Of a DNA stretch of 64,000 nt, positions 11,748 to 23,489 are shown one piece after another. The DNA is from Mangifera indica (lineage: Eukaryota > Streptophyta > Magnoliopsida > Sapindales > Anacardiaceae), in assembly GCF_011075055.1 (NCBI RefSeq), contig NW_025401096.1:434001-498000 (forward strand). The letters run 5' to 3'. The first letter of the stretch is position 1, and the number at the start of each line of letters is the position of its first letter. A program made the translations under genes and the position numbers. The notes under the pieces were generated by a model. The model made no database searches. It was not told where the DNA came from and was given only the letters and a program-made list of their open reading frames with translations.

Positions 11748-12389
11748 CATTCAACCAAACCAGTGCAATGGTAGTAAATATTCTCGCATACAGAGCCCTG
11801 GCGATGATATCCTCCTTCAGCGGCCCGTCTGCCACATCATCAAAGCTGTCAGCACAAGCAGATGATCAAAGGGCCCACCGGTAATCCACGTCTGCACATT
11901 AAACAACAGGGACCGGGGCCTTTCCTCGGAGCTCCCCGCCGCGCCCAGGTCGCGCATCTGTTTTAGAGACTTCTGGATCTTGTCTACAGCGCCACCAACG
12001 CCATCAACTAAATCGAGACAGAGGTGGAGAGACTGTGACATTCTGGGGTCGTACTTGTAGTCAGCATGGCGGCTGAGGTTGGCCAAGTAGGACGCCATCG
12101 TTTTCACCTTCTCCAAGCTGACGCCGATGGCGGCTATCGACAGCTTTGCTATGTCCAATTGACGGATCTGGAGTAGGGTTCCAAGGAGGCGTAGCAGAGG
12201 TCGGAGTAGGTAGCGCAGTTGCAGCTGGAGCGGATGGATTCTGAGCCATTGGTTAGCGGTTGAGAGCCCGGCGCTAGGGATGAAATCGACGGATAGCATT
12301 GCGTTGAGATGAAGGGCTGATATTAAACGGAGATTAAATAAGAAAAGAAGAGGGAGAATGGAAAGAGGACGTGAAGTGTTTCTGTTCAT
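11731..12389 (-). pseudogene. PMEI pseudogene, inverted relative to its neighbour
   Basis: The start ATG is at 12389-12387 (MNRNTSRPLS...), with an apparent signal peptide. The N-terminal 38 residues and the middle (IGVSLEKVKTMASYLANLSR ...) share one frame, but the stretch between them reads in a shifted frame. As a result the expected CNCATYSDLC cysteine pair is lost from the continuous ORF (two compensating indels). A further frameshift near the VQTW motif destroys the C-terminus; the family-like ending (FDDVADGPLKEDII...) is in another frame and ends at TAA 11733-11731. An ORF of 208 codons survives (12443-11817) but lacks both disulfides, so I call it a pseudogene. Confidence 0.75.
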
Positions 12390-12519
12390 GGCCGCGTTTT
12401 GTTTAGTGGTCTGTGAGAGAGAAAGAGAGTGGTGGGTTTCCATGGGAAAGGATTCACATTAAGCAGTGGAAAAATGATGGAATGGAATAGCAACATTGTT
12501 CATGGATACCAAAAATAGA

Positions 12520-13737
12520 GCAACAGTTATGTGTCATTTTCATTTCACTTTCACCTTCCTTTATTTATTCACCTTCCCTTTCTCTTCCGCTCGGCCTCTC
12601 TTACTCTCCCATTCTCAGTCACCTTGTTTTGTCGGGAGAAAAGGAAGTTAGTTCCAGAGGCTCTAAAACGGCAGAGTTTCATGTTTTATCTCAGAAGAAA
12701 CTAATTTACTTAATACTAATTTTGCTTTTTTTCTTTAATTTTTTACGTCTCTTTTAAATTTGTACATTATGTAAATCCCTTTCAAGAATTTGATCAAACT
12801 CAAATATTAGAATTGCTCTAATCTATATTAATAAAATTGTATACTTAGTTTTGGTTTTGACTATTATTAATCATATAATGATATATTACTACGATACTCA
12901 ATTAAATGTAGTATCGCTCTCTCTTTTACATGAATGAAAAATAATTTAATTTGATTCAATAAATTTTTGCTTAAATTATAAAATATTGAATTCGAATTAA
13001 TGTTAATAGCAATATTTGATTAACCAATTCATTGAAAATGCAAAGCTCCTGAAAACCACTTAGATTGTAATCAGAATTGAAAAATCAGATGTTATAAACA
13101 AATACCGTAAAAAATAAAATCCATTTATGCTTAAAATCAGGTTGGATCATGGATGAACCGCTAGTTCGCATCTGAACCGTTGTCCAACCCGGTTTAGGCT
13201 GTTCCTAATTCAAGGTTTTATATAAAATAAGACCTTTTATTTTTTTTTCCATCTCCTTGTTGTGCACGCAGAAGCAGTTGCTCAAGATCAAGCATTAAAG
13301 TTTCTCCCATCTCTCCAACATTGCATGATTACATCCAATGAAGAACCTGAGCCGAAATCGGAAGATATTTGTAGTATGGGTCTTCGTTTCATACCCAATT
13401 TCGTTTGAATTCAGAGGAGAATTCTTCTTAAATAGGTTAATACTCCTCTCCAAAGTTATCGATCAATCATACTTAATCCTTTTTTTATTGGTTTTTTGAG
13501 AAAATACTTGTCCTTTAATGTCTTCTGTAACATTTCCTTGCTATTGTATCTGCAATTGTTTTGCTGCTTCAGCAAATATGTAGATGGAAGAATTATCGAC
13601 TATCTATTAATATTTCTTATTTCTTGTTCTAGTGTTTACTAGAATGAATAAAAAGTTAAAAGTAATGCATACATTTTCTTAATTGTGAAAAGTATGCATA
13701 ATATAAAATTTAGTGTATAAAACATATGTAATTAGAC
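12520..13737. other. Intergenic DNA with PMEI-flank homology
   Basis: 12620-12690 is the inverted equivalent of 17485-17540 and 40443-40500 (a block reading AACTAACTTCCATTTCTCC in those copies), so PMEI-associated flanking DNA was duplicated in both orientations. A short open stretch near 13339-13437 (starts MKNLSRNRK) matches nothing I know. Otherwise AT-rich and empty. Confidence 0.45.
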
Positions 13738-15005
13738 ATATTTTTTTTAAGTTATTATATAAAACTAGAATTCCGTTTAAAGTAACCGGTCCAAATGGTC
13801 TAACTGGTTCGATCGAAACTAACACTTAAAACGATTTTTACTCCGACCCAATTTTAAAAACCTTGATTGTAATAACCAATTTTTCTTTTTTGAAACCTCG
13901 CTGAATTTCAACTTTTTAATGAGTAAAAATATTATATTAAGATTTCAAAGAAAGAACCTAACTAATATAACAGTTTATTAGAACTCATCAAAAGTTAAAT
14001 CATAGAAATTGAATCATGTATTATATCGTATATTGAAAATTTAATTTTTTATATCGTATATTAAATATTGTATTATATTATACAACTTTTAAAAAATAAA
14101 ATATTAATAAATAATAAAAAATCAATTGACACATCAGAAAAATATTACAAACATCTTGAAAATTTAAAATTTCTCATGTATACCCCTTCTATATTATCAT
14201 TTTCTATAAAAAAATGTATTGATCTGTATCATTATAAAAATTATTGTATATAAATTATTACTATATTATTATCAATAAAACTATGTGTACCCACTTTAGA
14301 TACACAAATGTGTACACATTTATATGTATCCTCATGTGATTGGATGATTTTGAATCAAGAATAAAACAGTAACCAATCATATGATGACACATATGAGTGT
14401 GTATACATTTGTGTCCCCAAAGTGGGTACACATAGTATTGCTCTATTATTATATAATAATTTTTTTAAGTTATTATATAAAACTAGAATTCCGCTCAAAG
14501 TAGCTGGTTCAAACGGTTCAATTAGTTTGATCAAAACTAGTACTTAAAACGATTTTTACTCCGGTCTAGTTCTAAAAACCTTGATTATAATAACTAATTT
14601 TCCTCTTTTAAAACCTCACTGAATTTCAACTTTTCAATGAGTAAAAATATTATATTAAGATTTCAAAGAAAGAACTTAACTAATATAACAATTTATTAGC
14701 ACTCATCAAAAGTCAAACCATAGTAATTGAATCATTTATTATATTGCATATTGAAAATCTAATTTTCTATATCATGTATTAAATATTATATTATATAATA
14801 CGACTTTTAAAAAATAAAATATTAATAAATAATAAAAAATCAATTGACCCGTTAGAAAAATATTACAAACATTTTGAAAATTTAAAATTTCTCATATATA
14901 TTCCTTCTATGTCATCATTTTTCATAAAAAATATATTGATCTATATCAGTATAAAAATTATTATGTATAAATTATTATTATATTAAATCAAACTATTATA
15001 ATAAT
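13738..15005. repeat. Tandem duplication of a ~540-bp AT-rich block
   Basis: 13738-14460 (with a MITE inside, near its end) and 14461-15005 are direct copies. Shared anchors are AAGTTATTATATAAAACTAG (13749 and 14465), AACGATTTTTACTCC, and AAAATATTATATTAAGATTT. The first copy continues after the MITE with TATTATATAATAAT, matching the end of the second copy, so the MITE inserted into copy one after, or independently of, the duplication. No coding potential. Confidence 0.8.
14273..14440. mobile_element. MITE, family A copy 1
   Basis: About 168 bp with terminal inverted repeats: left AACTATGTGTACCCACTTTA and right, reversed, TACTATGTGTACCCACTTTG; the TIRs extend inward through ACAAATGTGTACACA. 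There is no coding capacity. A second diverged copy lies at 29219-29389 and shares the interior ATGATTTTGAATxAA. The superfamily is not certain; no clear target duplication was seen. Confidence 0.75.
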
Positions 15006-15255
15006 TTCATAAAATGTGACGAAAATTTTTGCCCCAAAAATTAAAAATTTGTACAAAAAATCAAATGGAATGATAAATCAAATCATTATAAAAGATGCAT
15101 TATCAAAGGATAATACCCACGAAAAAAATTTGTCCTTAGTGACTTGTCATTGTGGATGAAATAATGATGTTTCATAATAAAAAAATTATAAATTTGGGAT
15201 GAAATCTTTTGTCCATAAACGAATTAGATTTTGTCCCAAAAAGAATATATGTAGA

Positions 15256-15485
15256 GACAAAATTTGTTATCTTTGATTGATTAGTGAATTAGAGATAAAA
15301 AATTTTGTCTTTAATTGTATAATGAATTAAAGACAAAATTTTTCATTCTTAACCATGTATTGAATTATGGATAAAATTTTTTATCCTTGATTATATAATA
15401 AATCGAAAACAAAATTTTTTATCATTGATTGTGTGCTGTATTAAGAACAATTATTTTTTTAGTCCTTGATTGTATGTGAATTGGA
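15256..15485. repeat. 38-39 bp tandem repeat, six units
   Basis: Units begin at 15256, 15294, 15332, 15370, 15409 and 15447, each like GACAAAATTTTTTATCCTTG then ATTGTATAATGAATTA. Partial older units may extend left to about 15190. Phrases such as TTTGTCCTTAGTGAC near 15130 are typical of the subterminal regions of plant CACTA elements, so the array may be part of such an element, but no CACTA terminus was confirmed. Confidence 0.7.
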
Positions 15486-15499
15486 GATAAAATATATAG

Positions 15500-17150
15500 T
15501 ATCTAAAATTAATTATTATGTTTAGTTGACATGAATAAAAGAATATTAAATAATTCTTTTACTTAAATACACTTAAAAGATTATTGTGTTTAAATTAGTA
15601 TTTTTTTTTGTTAAACTAAATGTTTTGTGTTAAAGTGTTTGCTTCGTGTATTTTTTAAAATATTTTTCATGTTAATAACATATTATAATTTTTTTCATGT
15701 TGTCATTTTACAAAATTCATTAATTTTAAATTATTTTTTATAAATTGTCATGTTATTGCCAATTTTTTAAAAATATTTTTTATATTACTTTTACTACTTT
15801 GTTATAGAAGCACCTGTAAATATCTTTTTTCTTTTTTTCTTTTAACTTTTTAGACAATGTTTAGTCAACCTATGAGGTTAATATTAAAACCTATACCCTA
15901 ACTCGGAAGATTCATGGGTCAAACTTCACATGCTATAGTGTCGGATCTAAATTTTGTGCTTTGGGTCGGACAAGTGACATGCCTAATTCCATATATATTT
16001 TAAAAATATCAATTTATAAAATAAATTAATTTTAAATTGTTATGTTATTATCAATTTATATTTTTAAAGCATCATTCATATTACTTGTTTTTTTAATTTA
16101 AATATAGACAATTTTTGTCTTAAAAATTTAACTGATAATAACAAAATTAATATTATTTTAATATATAGATTATTTTTATATCACTTGTCATACCACTTTT
16201 AATAATAAAGAATTATTAAAATCTATTATTAATTGACAAATTAAATAAAATGATATTATTTATGAAATATAGATTACTATCGTAATTAAAATTATCTTAA
16301 ATAAACCTCCCTTAATTTTTTAAAGTTTGGAGGTTTTGTTTAAAAGATGTATCTAGTTTTACAATTTTGCGTATTTCATTTATTATAACCTATTGATAGA
16401 TGCAAAAAACAATTGAAATTTAATCAATTTCTTTAAATTTCATAGACTTATAAACTTTATTTGTTAAGCCTTCATCAATGAACTTACATCACCTTTCAAA
16501 TTGTTTTGGATAAATCCTAGGTTTTGTGCTTTCATCTTCGAGCCTTAAGGATTTCCCATTATTGTCTGATTAATCATAAGTTTGGTTTAAGTTTAAAAAA
16601 TATTTGAAAATAATTTATAGTTTGGGTTTCAATTTAAACGGTCTTCGAAACGAACTAAATGATAAAACGTTTTTTAGAAATAATTTTAAACAGTGGTTAT
16701 ATTCTAAATTTCAACGGGTAAGTACATGTTTCCAGAAGAACCAACTTCACCCAATGACAGCTCTAAAGTGAATCATAGGAAACAAATGCTAGTTAGGAAA
16801 TTAATTAGGGCACTAATGCTAATTTATTAATAAATTAATATTAACAAAAAATTAATAAATAATTTCAGAGAATCAATGCTAATTAAGAAACTGATTAATG
16901 ATTTTATTAAAAGGTCAATATAATTATAATGTCTAAATATACAATTTTTTATATTTTATTTACCAAAAAACAACTCTTTGTTTCACAATTATTTAATAAT
17001 TTATACATTATTATTTGTAATTTATCGCAAACGTTTACATAAAAAATAATATTTTTTCACATCTTACCAATTTGTATTCACTTAATAGAATTTGAATTCA
17101 TACCCAATTCTATATAAAATACTTTCATTGTCACTCAAAGTTACTTTGAC
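15500..17150. other. AT-rich intergenic DNA
   Basis: No gene, no clear repeat ends. From about 16790 onward the sequence (e.g. AGAGAATCAATGCTAATTAAG) resembles the DNA upstream of the intact PMEI gene (18575-18600), so the promoter side of the 17248 fragment is preserved. Confidence 0.4.
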
Positions 17151-17247
17151 GAATTTTATAACATTTCCTCTGCATAGACATAAATCCTTTCCCTTATAAA
17201 CCCACCACTCTCCTTCTTTCCCTCGGTACAAAAAGTAAGACACAGCC

Positions 17248-17376
17248 ATTAACAAAAACACTTCACGTCCTCTTTTCCTTGTCCCGCTTCTTTTTTTATT
17301 TAACCTCCATTTAATCTCAACCCTTAATCTCTATGCAATGCCATCCGTCGATTGCATCCTCAGCCTTAGCTATTAA
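17248..17376 (+). pseudogene. PMEI 5' fragment without start codon
   Basis: The reading frame matches the PMEI signal peptide and N-terminus: INKNTSRPLFLVPLLFLF ... STLNLYAMPSVDCI, but the ATG has become ATT (17248-17250) and the frame ends at TAA 17374-17376 after 42 codons. Homology then jumps to PMEI downstream flank (AAACATGAAACTCTGTTG at about 17487), so the body of the gene, with both disulfides, was deleted. The 5' leader (17180-17247) is conserved with the other copies. Confidence 0.8.
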
Positions 17377-17589
17377 ACCTAATTAAATAACAGGGACTTT
17401 TGTCTCGCTACAACTACCAGTGGCTTTGTTTTTGTTACCCTCAGAACTTTGGCTATGTGTGTTGATCTCTCTCTCTGCATATTCTTGAAACATGAAACTC
17501 TGTTGTTTCGAAGCCTCTTGAACTAACTTCCATTTCTCCCAACGAAAACGGTGATTAAGTGGGTGCTGTATATAAAGAGAGGAAGAGGG

Positions 17590-18540
17590 AAAAAAATGGA
17601 TATTGAAATTTTTACCATTATTTTATTTCGTGTATATAAAAATGTCACCTATCCTAAAACTTTCACAAATATACCACAACAGTAATCACTTTTCTCAAAA
17701 TACCCCTATTCAATCTTTTATGTACAAATTCTCTTTCTTCTTCTCTATAATTTTTTTCTCTTTTTTTTCTCTTCTTCCAAAGTGATAAAGGAATTACTCT
17801 CTCTTCTTCCTCATCTTCAAAAACAAAAGCAAGAAGGAAAATACTGAATTCTTTAGATTAAGAATTTTTCAAAGTAAGGATTTAAAAAAAGAAAAGAACA
17901 ATCCACAAAAAAACTTAACCACATCCACTGTATATACCTTGGAGGAAATGACGATCGGAGAAGACCATGTAGTAGTATTTAATTGGAAAAAAAAAATTGA
18001 TATTTAAGGATTCAAACTGAAAAAAAAAATTTACTTTAACTGAAAAAAAAAAAATATTAAAAAACTATCAAAATAATCTTAAATCTATTGTAGTTATATA
18101 ATTATTTATTAATTTTTTTATATAAAAATATTTTTATTTACGATTAATATAATAAATAACATGAAAAATAATTTAGAATAATTATATTAAAAAGTATTTA
18201 AGTGAAATAATATTTTAATATTTTTTATTTTAATAAGATATAATAATTATTTATATTTGTCAATTTTTATCAAATTTTATTAAACATGATAATAATATAT
18301 ATCCAATAATTTTTGTATTAAATATATTATAATATTGTGATTAAATGATATAAGAATAATGTTATGTCTATGAATAATATATATAATTTTATATAAAATA
18401 ATAATATGATTATATAATTTTAAATTAAAAATAAAATAATATATAATTATATAATAATATATTATTATTTATGATATATAATTTTTGTGATGAGTACACT
18501 TTGATTCTGTTATAATTCGGTTAATAAATGCACTTTTTCT
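17590..18540. other. Very AT-rich spacer
   Basis: Low-complexity A/T sequence with many homopolymer runs and ATAATATAT-like tracts. No gene or bounded repeat was recognised. ORFs here reflect poly-pyrimidine stretches only. Confidence 0.4.
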
Positions 18541-18612
18541 AATCAATTCATATTAATAGGAAATAATAAATATTTCCAGAGAATCATTGCTAATTGGGAA
18601 ACTAATTAATTG

Positions 18613-18623
18613 AATATTTAAAA
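18613..18623 (+). promoter_or_regulatory. Possible TATA box of the intact PMEI gene
   Basis: AATATTTAAAA about 125-135 bp before the start codon is the best TATA-like match in this leader. It is followed by a pyrimidine-rich leader (CTCTCTTTCTCTCTCACAG) typical of plant 5' untranslated regions. In AT-rich DNA such matches occur by chance, hence the low confidence. Confidence 0.3.
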
Positions 18624-18747
18624 CACTGCTCTTTTTTTAGTATCCAAAACATATTTCATCACTCTTCCACTACTAAAACATGAATCCGGTCCCATGTAAA
18701 CCCACCACTCTCTTTCTCTCTCACAGTCCACAAAACAAAGCACAGCC

Positions 18748-19413
18748 ATGAACACAGGCACTTCACCTACTCTTTTCCTTCTCCCAGTTCTCTTCTTATT
18801 TGACCACCGTTTAATCTCAGCCCTTAATATCAACGCAATGCCATCCGTTGATTTCATCCCCAGCCCCAGGCCCGGTTCTCAACCGCTAACCAAGGGCTCA
18901 GATTTCATCCGCTCCAGCTGCAAATGTACCAGCTACCCCGACCTCTGCTACGCCTCCTTGAAAGCGTACTCCAGCTCCATCCACGAGGACCCAGTGGAGC
19001 TGGCGTGCGTCGCCATCGGCGTCAGCTTGAAGAAGGTGAAAAAAATGTCGTCCTACTTGGCCAACCTCAGCCGCAAGGGCGACATCCACTCAGACCCCAG
19101 AGCGTCATCGGCGCTCCAAGACTGTGTGTCACTCTTTGGTGACGTCGTGGACGAGATCCAAGATTCACTGAAACAGATGCACGACCTCGGCTCGGCCGGG
19201 AGCTCCAAGGAGAGGCTCCGGTTCCTGTTGAGTAATGTGCAGACGTGGATGAGCGCGGCGTTGACGTACCAGGAGACTTGTACCGACGATTTCGACGACG
19301 TGGCGGACAAGCCGCTGAAGTCGGATGTCATAAATAAGTGTGCGTATGTGAAGAAATTGACGAGCAATGCACTTGCTTTGGTTAACGATTACGCTGAGAA
19401 AGCAACAAGTTGA
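18748..19413 (+). CDS. Pectinesterase/invertase inhibitor (PMEI, 21 kDa protein-like), intact
   Basis: A single-exon ORF of 221 residues. Residues 1-25 form a signal peptide (core LFLLPVLFLF, end ISA), followed by a short Ser/Pro linker and the PMEI four-helix domain from about 50 to 215. Family cysteines are in place: Cys58 and Cys67 (SSCKCTSYPDLC) for the first disulfide, Cys126 (ALQDC) and Cys178 (QETCTDDF) for the second; Cys60, Cys87 and Cys198 are extra. Motifs AIGVSLKKV, SSYLANLSR, LSNVQTWMSAAL and the C-terminal KKLTSNALALVN are characteristic. Such proteins are secreted to the cell wall and block pectin methylesterase (or invertase) by forming a 1:1 complex; which of the two is inhibited cannot be read from sequence. 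The ORF is GC-rich in AT-rich surroundings. The ATG chosen is the one conserved in all paralogues. Five or more broken copies lie in this window. Confidence 0.92.
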   Translation: MNTGTSPTLFLLPVLFLFDHRLISALNINAMPSVDFIPSPRPGSQPLTKGSDFIRSSCKCTSYPDLCYASLKAYSSSIHEDPVELACVAIGVSLKKVKKMSSYLANLSRKGDIHSDPRASSALQDCVSLFGDVVDEIQDSLKQMHDLGSAGSSKERLRFLLSNVQTWMSAALTYQETCTDDFDDVADKPLKSDVINKCAYVKKLTSNALALVNDYAEKATS

Positions 19414-19970
19414 CGATGATCGGAATGCGTGATGTTGGACCGTTGGATGTTGGAGGGTTAAAATCATAATATAAATAATTTTGATTAATACTAATTACGT
19501 CATAAATAATGAAAAGCAATAACTGAGTTCACAAATTACGTTCATTGATTCGGTACGAACCAAATTGAACATGAAAAATCATACCTATCAATGATGCTCT
19601 TAATCTGAACGGTGATCTCCGGGGCCATCAAATCATGAGTTGGTGGTTGCTAGTTTTCTCCATCGTATGGCCTGCATCATGAGATATTTGTAATCACATG
19701 TAAAGAACTGAAGAAGGTTACATGGAAGAGGCTGGCTTGCTTTAAAAATATGCATCCTTGCTAATGATGATGATTAATATTGATTAATTAAGCTTAACTA
19801 TAAAATGATGAGTCTCATTAAGATTCGGTCAACTACCTTTGACTAACGAAGATTATTAATTGTCCTTCCAGATTTGGAAAAATCAAGTGATTTTATGCTT
19901 TTTAACGGAAACTTTAAAAATTAAAATAATTTTTTAATTAAAATATATAAATAGCCTACCGTTTATACTT
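19414..19970. repeat. PMEI 3' flank duplicated at 32862-33370
   Basis: The downstream DNA of the intact gene is shared with that of the 32194 pseudogene: GGACCGTTGGAT, TTAATACTAATTACGTCATA, TGGTGGTTGCTAGTTTTCTC and CTTTGACTAACGAAGATTAT all recur. The duplicated unit therefore includes at least 500 bp of 3' flank as well as the gene and leader. Confidence 0.75.
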
Positions 19971-20370
19971 TTTTAGGCCAACATTTTTTCCTTTAACTTT
20001 TACCCGCAAATGGGATTTTTTGTACCGCTGTTGTCCCTAAGGTAAAAAACAAAGTAGCAAATTCAAAAGCAGAAAAAAAAAAACGCATACAAATGCAAAA
20101 AACGTAAACAAGCCGAAAACAGAAATTCCAAAACAACCAACTATTAACCTTGGAGTCGGTGGAAGTATTGTGTGCTTGCATGTTTACATAATGTTTACAG
20201 TATCTTAACATGCTGACTTTAATCATGTGTACATAATGTATACATGGCTACAGTAGCAAGTGTACATCCCTATCCACATGCTCACAGTTAACTTTTTATT
20301 TTTCGTCTTAACCATGCTTAGATAACTCTGTCGATGCCTACATGATGCTTATTGTTTGTGTAGTAGCTTA

Positions 20371-20875
20371 TGTATGATTTATTTTGCAATAAACATAATA
20401 AAATAAATCATTCAATTCAATTCCAAGGTCTATGCACAAATTATAAAATACTGAATTAAACTTTAGGATTTTAAAAATATTTGGATCTCCATACAATTTG
20501 AAACTAAAAAATCTATTGAAATCACTTGAAATTATCTGTCGAGATCACCTCTTTGTATGATTTGGTCTTCTAATCCAGAAACCTCTCTGAATGACAGCTT
20601 TGAATGGGTAAGTTATATTGCATTTATTTTACATTAGGTTTTGGAGCAGGGATCTAGCCAATTTATAGTAGGTTAATTGACCCTCCATCAAGGTCCAAAA
20701 ACCTTAAGGCCCACACTTATGCTGTTTACCCAGATCATAACCTTTAAATGTATTAGACTTATCTTTATTGATTTCTTAAACCCATTTTTAAACTGACATT
20801 GAACTATTCAATTATCCGGTTTTATTAAATCAAAAATCATAATTAATGTTAGCCCATATCGGGAAATTTCTAACA
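20371..20875 (-). repeat. LTR (3' LTR in element orientation)
   Basis: Direct repeat of 26304-26803, starting TGTATGATTTATTTTGC and ending ATTTCTAACA. Differences from the other LTR are numerous substitutions plus a short insertion (TTATTTTACATTAGG near 20625-20640), so the insertion is moderately old. Confidence 0.88.
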
Positions 20876-23489
20876 TTCTCCCACTTGGGCAACATTAATT
20901 ATTTTTATTTTATTTTAAGAAAAGGAAAACAATTTTGACTCTCGGGTAATTAACATTTTTAATTTTAAGTGGCCACTATTTTAGAAAATAAAATAGTCCA
21001 AAGATAAATTATACTTTAATAAACAATCTAGTTAATATGAACATTAATAACGAATCAAGACATTACTTATGTCCTTTATCAACATAAGATTATTCTTGAT
21101 CACAATTAAATAATCAAATCAATATAGATCAAATTTGGGAGTGTGACATAAATAGCACCCAACAATGTGATTACAAACATAAGTTATATCTTTGTCAATC
21201 CTCTTTATGATTTCTTTTTAACCTTATGTTTCAAAAGAAACAAGAGAAATCTCTTTACTTTCAACGAAGTCTGTATGTTTCAACTTTGCTCGAGACTCGT
21301 AAAACATATATATACAATTTTTATACTCAAGAAAAACCTTCTCTTGAGACACATGTTGTATCTTAACCGTATATATGCACATACATTTATAGACAAATAA
21401 ATATGTTAACATGATCATGACCAATAAATAAATAATAAGTAACAAACCATATAAATAAAAACAATGATAATAAAAAAACTCCCACTAACCCTAAATGTCA
21501 AAAGACTTTTAACACCCTTATATTTCAACATGACTTTATGGGTTAAAGTCTTATTCCTTTAGTTAGAGGTTTAAACTTCATTAACTTTGCATTTTATATT
21601 TTAGCCTAATGTCTTCTTTCTTTATGAGGTTTTTGATTGTAATATATTTTATTTTGTATGTTTCAATCTACCAGTGGCTTTTTATCTAATTGCACTGCTA
21701 TAGAGTCAACACTAAGTAGTTTATTCAAATAATCCTTTAACCACACACTTGATAAGCTACAAATTGAAAATTTATGGTTGAGACTGTTGCACACGACTAC
21801 TTAGTACCTTTCCAAATATGGCCCATTCAACGAGTATAATAATATATCTTAAAATATACTTGAAATCATCTTTATAACCTCCAAAATTTGATCTTTTGCA
21901 AGTATCTCATTACCTCTTAAACCAAAACCCAATAGTCAACCTTGGATTTGAGAGGTGTAAATTGAGAACCATAAATGCAAAAGTTACTTGTATATTCATC
22001 AAGCTTCAAATATTGAACCATACCAAAAATAAATTTGCTCCCACTGATCTTCATATTCTTATATTGGTCTAATTTATTCTTTATGAGGCTATAAAAAGTG
22101 TATTTTATTAAAACACCATTGTCAAAAAGTCTATTTTTACCCATATTAAAGGTTTCATCCCTTATGTTTTTGATAAACTTGATTGTACCATACAACCTCT
22201 TTTACTAAGGTTTTCATTTAGAAATACAACTTTGACATTCACCTTTTACAACTCTAATCCAAATGAGCTTTCAATGTCATAGGGTCTCCTTTGCTAAGAT
22301 ACGTATAATAATTCTTGATGATGGCTAATTGTCCTTTTATAATAGACAATCATATTAAAATTTCTATACCTTCATCAACTGTATTTGACTTATTTATTAT
22401 AAAATTAGCTATCATTTATTTAGGGAAACATCTTTTAAGGTGATCTCAGATTCCATTAGACTTTGTAATCTTTATTGACTCCCATTATTGATTTTAGCCA
22501 TGACATTATCTAATTTTATAACATTTCAAGAATTGGATGTCAATCACTTTAGTACCTTAATTGAGGTAATCACTTTGACATATATATAAAGAAATCCATT
22601 AAAAAAATACTAAGTTATTTTGACAACTTTACCCTATGAACACTTACCCACATTTACATGTCATTATAACTTTAAGCCTAAAATTGAGTTTTTTAAACAC
22701 ACCATTTTAGAGTCCCAAGATCTTGAAAATTTTAATAAAATATCCATTATGACCATATTTCTAACCTTAATGTCCACACAATTTTCAACCTAAATGTGAA
22801 CCCCCACTTACATAGCCTTTATCCATTGATCAACTTCACGTTTAAAACCTTAACCTTATTTAGGCAATCAAAACTAGTATTTCTTATTTTTGTTCTTCCT
22901 TTATAATTAAGCATAACCTAGTCTACCATTAAGGCTCATTTACTTTATGTTTTCCTTATTTGAGAACATTTATGAATTAGATTAATAGTACTTCATATCT
23001 GATTCTAAACCATAACTAATCTTAATTTGATTGAAGTCAAAAGTGAGTCTTATAGTGCCTTTTGAAAACTAACACATACCTATCAATCTTTGACTTCTTT
23101 AGGGCTATCATACCTTCTTAGAGTCTTACTAATTAAATTAGTATCTCCAATATTGTGAGATATTTTAGTAATCCTCAGGATAAACCTCCAATGAAGTAAT
23201 CGACAAGCAGTCTTAACTTAATGAATTTCTGCCACTCCACCTAGAAATCCTTTTATTCTATTAGACTTTCATCTTGACCTTGGATGGTTCATCAACTCAC
23301 TAGGCCAAAGATATATCTTTAATTAGCTGTGCAAAATCATCTTTTATCTCTAACTCTTTAAAGTTAGAGTCAATCGGGACCTCAATTGTGGTTTTATTAC
23401 TGTTATTCACAATGGTGAAGTCTATCAGAGATGGGTGCAATAAATAAACAATATCATTGGCAATAAATAGCTTGAAACCATTATAAGCT

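Larger units (their letters stand above)
11395..12485. repeat. Long inverted repeat made of two PMEI 5' halves
   Basis: The left arm (about 11395-11723) and right arm (about 12164-12485, inverted) match through 5' flank, start codon, signal peptide and first cysteine motif, ending with an identical ~40-base block (CTCCTTGGAACCCTACTCCA). The spacer of about 440 bp is the rest of the minus-strand gene copy. Transcription through the locus from either side would give RNA able to fold into a ~320-bp duplex. See the finding on possible hairpin small RNAs. Confidence 0.8.

Noticed and set aside
11817..12443. A continuous 208-codon ORF as a functional PMEI
   Set aside because: Frame comparison with the paralogues shows compensating indels that remove the first cysteine pair and a later frameshift that removes the C-terminus; the upstream Met at 12443 is not conserved.
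14068..14253. 61-codon ORF
   Set aside because: Lies in a duplicated AT-rich non-coding block; the second copy does not keep the frame.
18618..19467. Antisense and alternative-frame ORFs over the intact PMEI gene
   Set aside because: Shadows caused by the high GC content of the real gene; no family resemblance.
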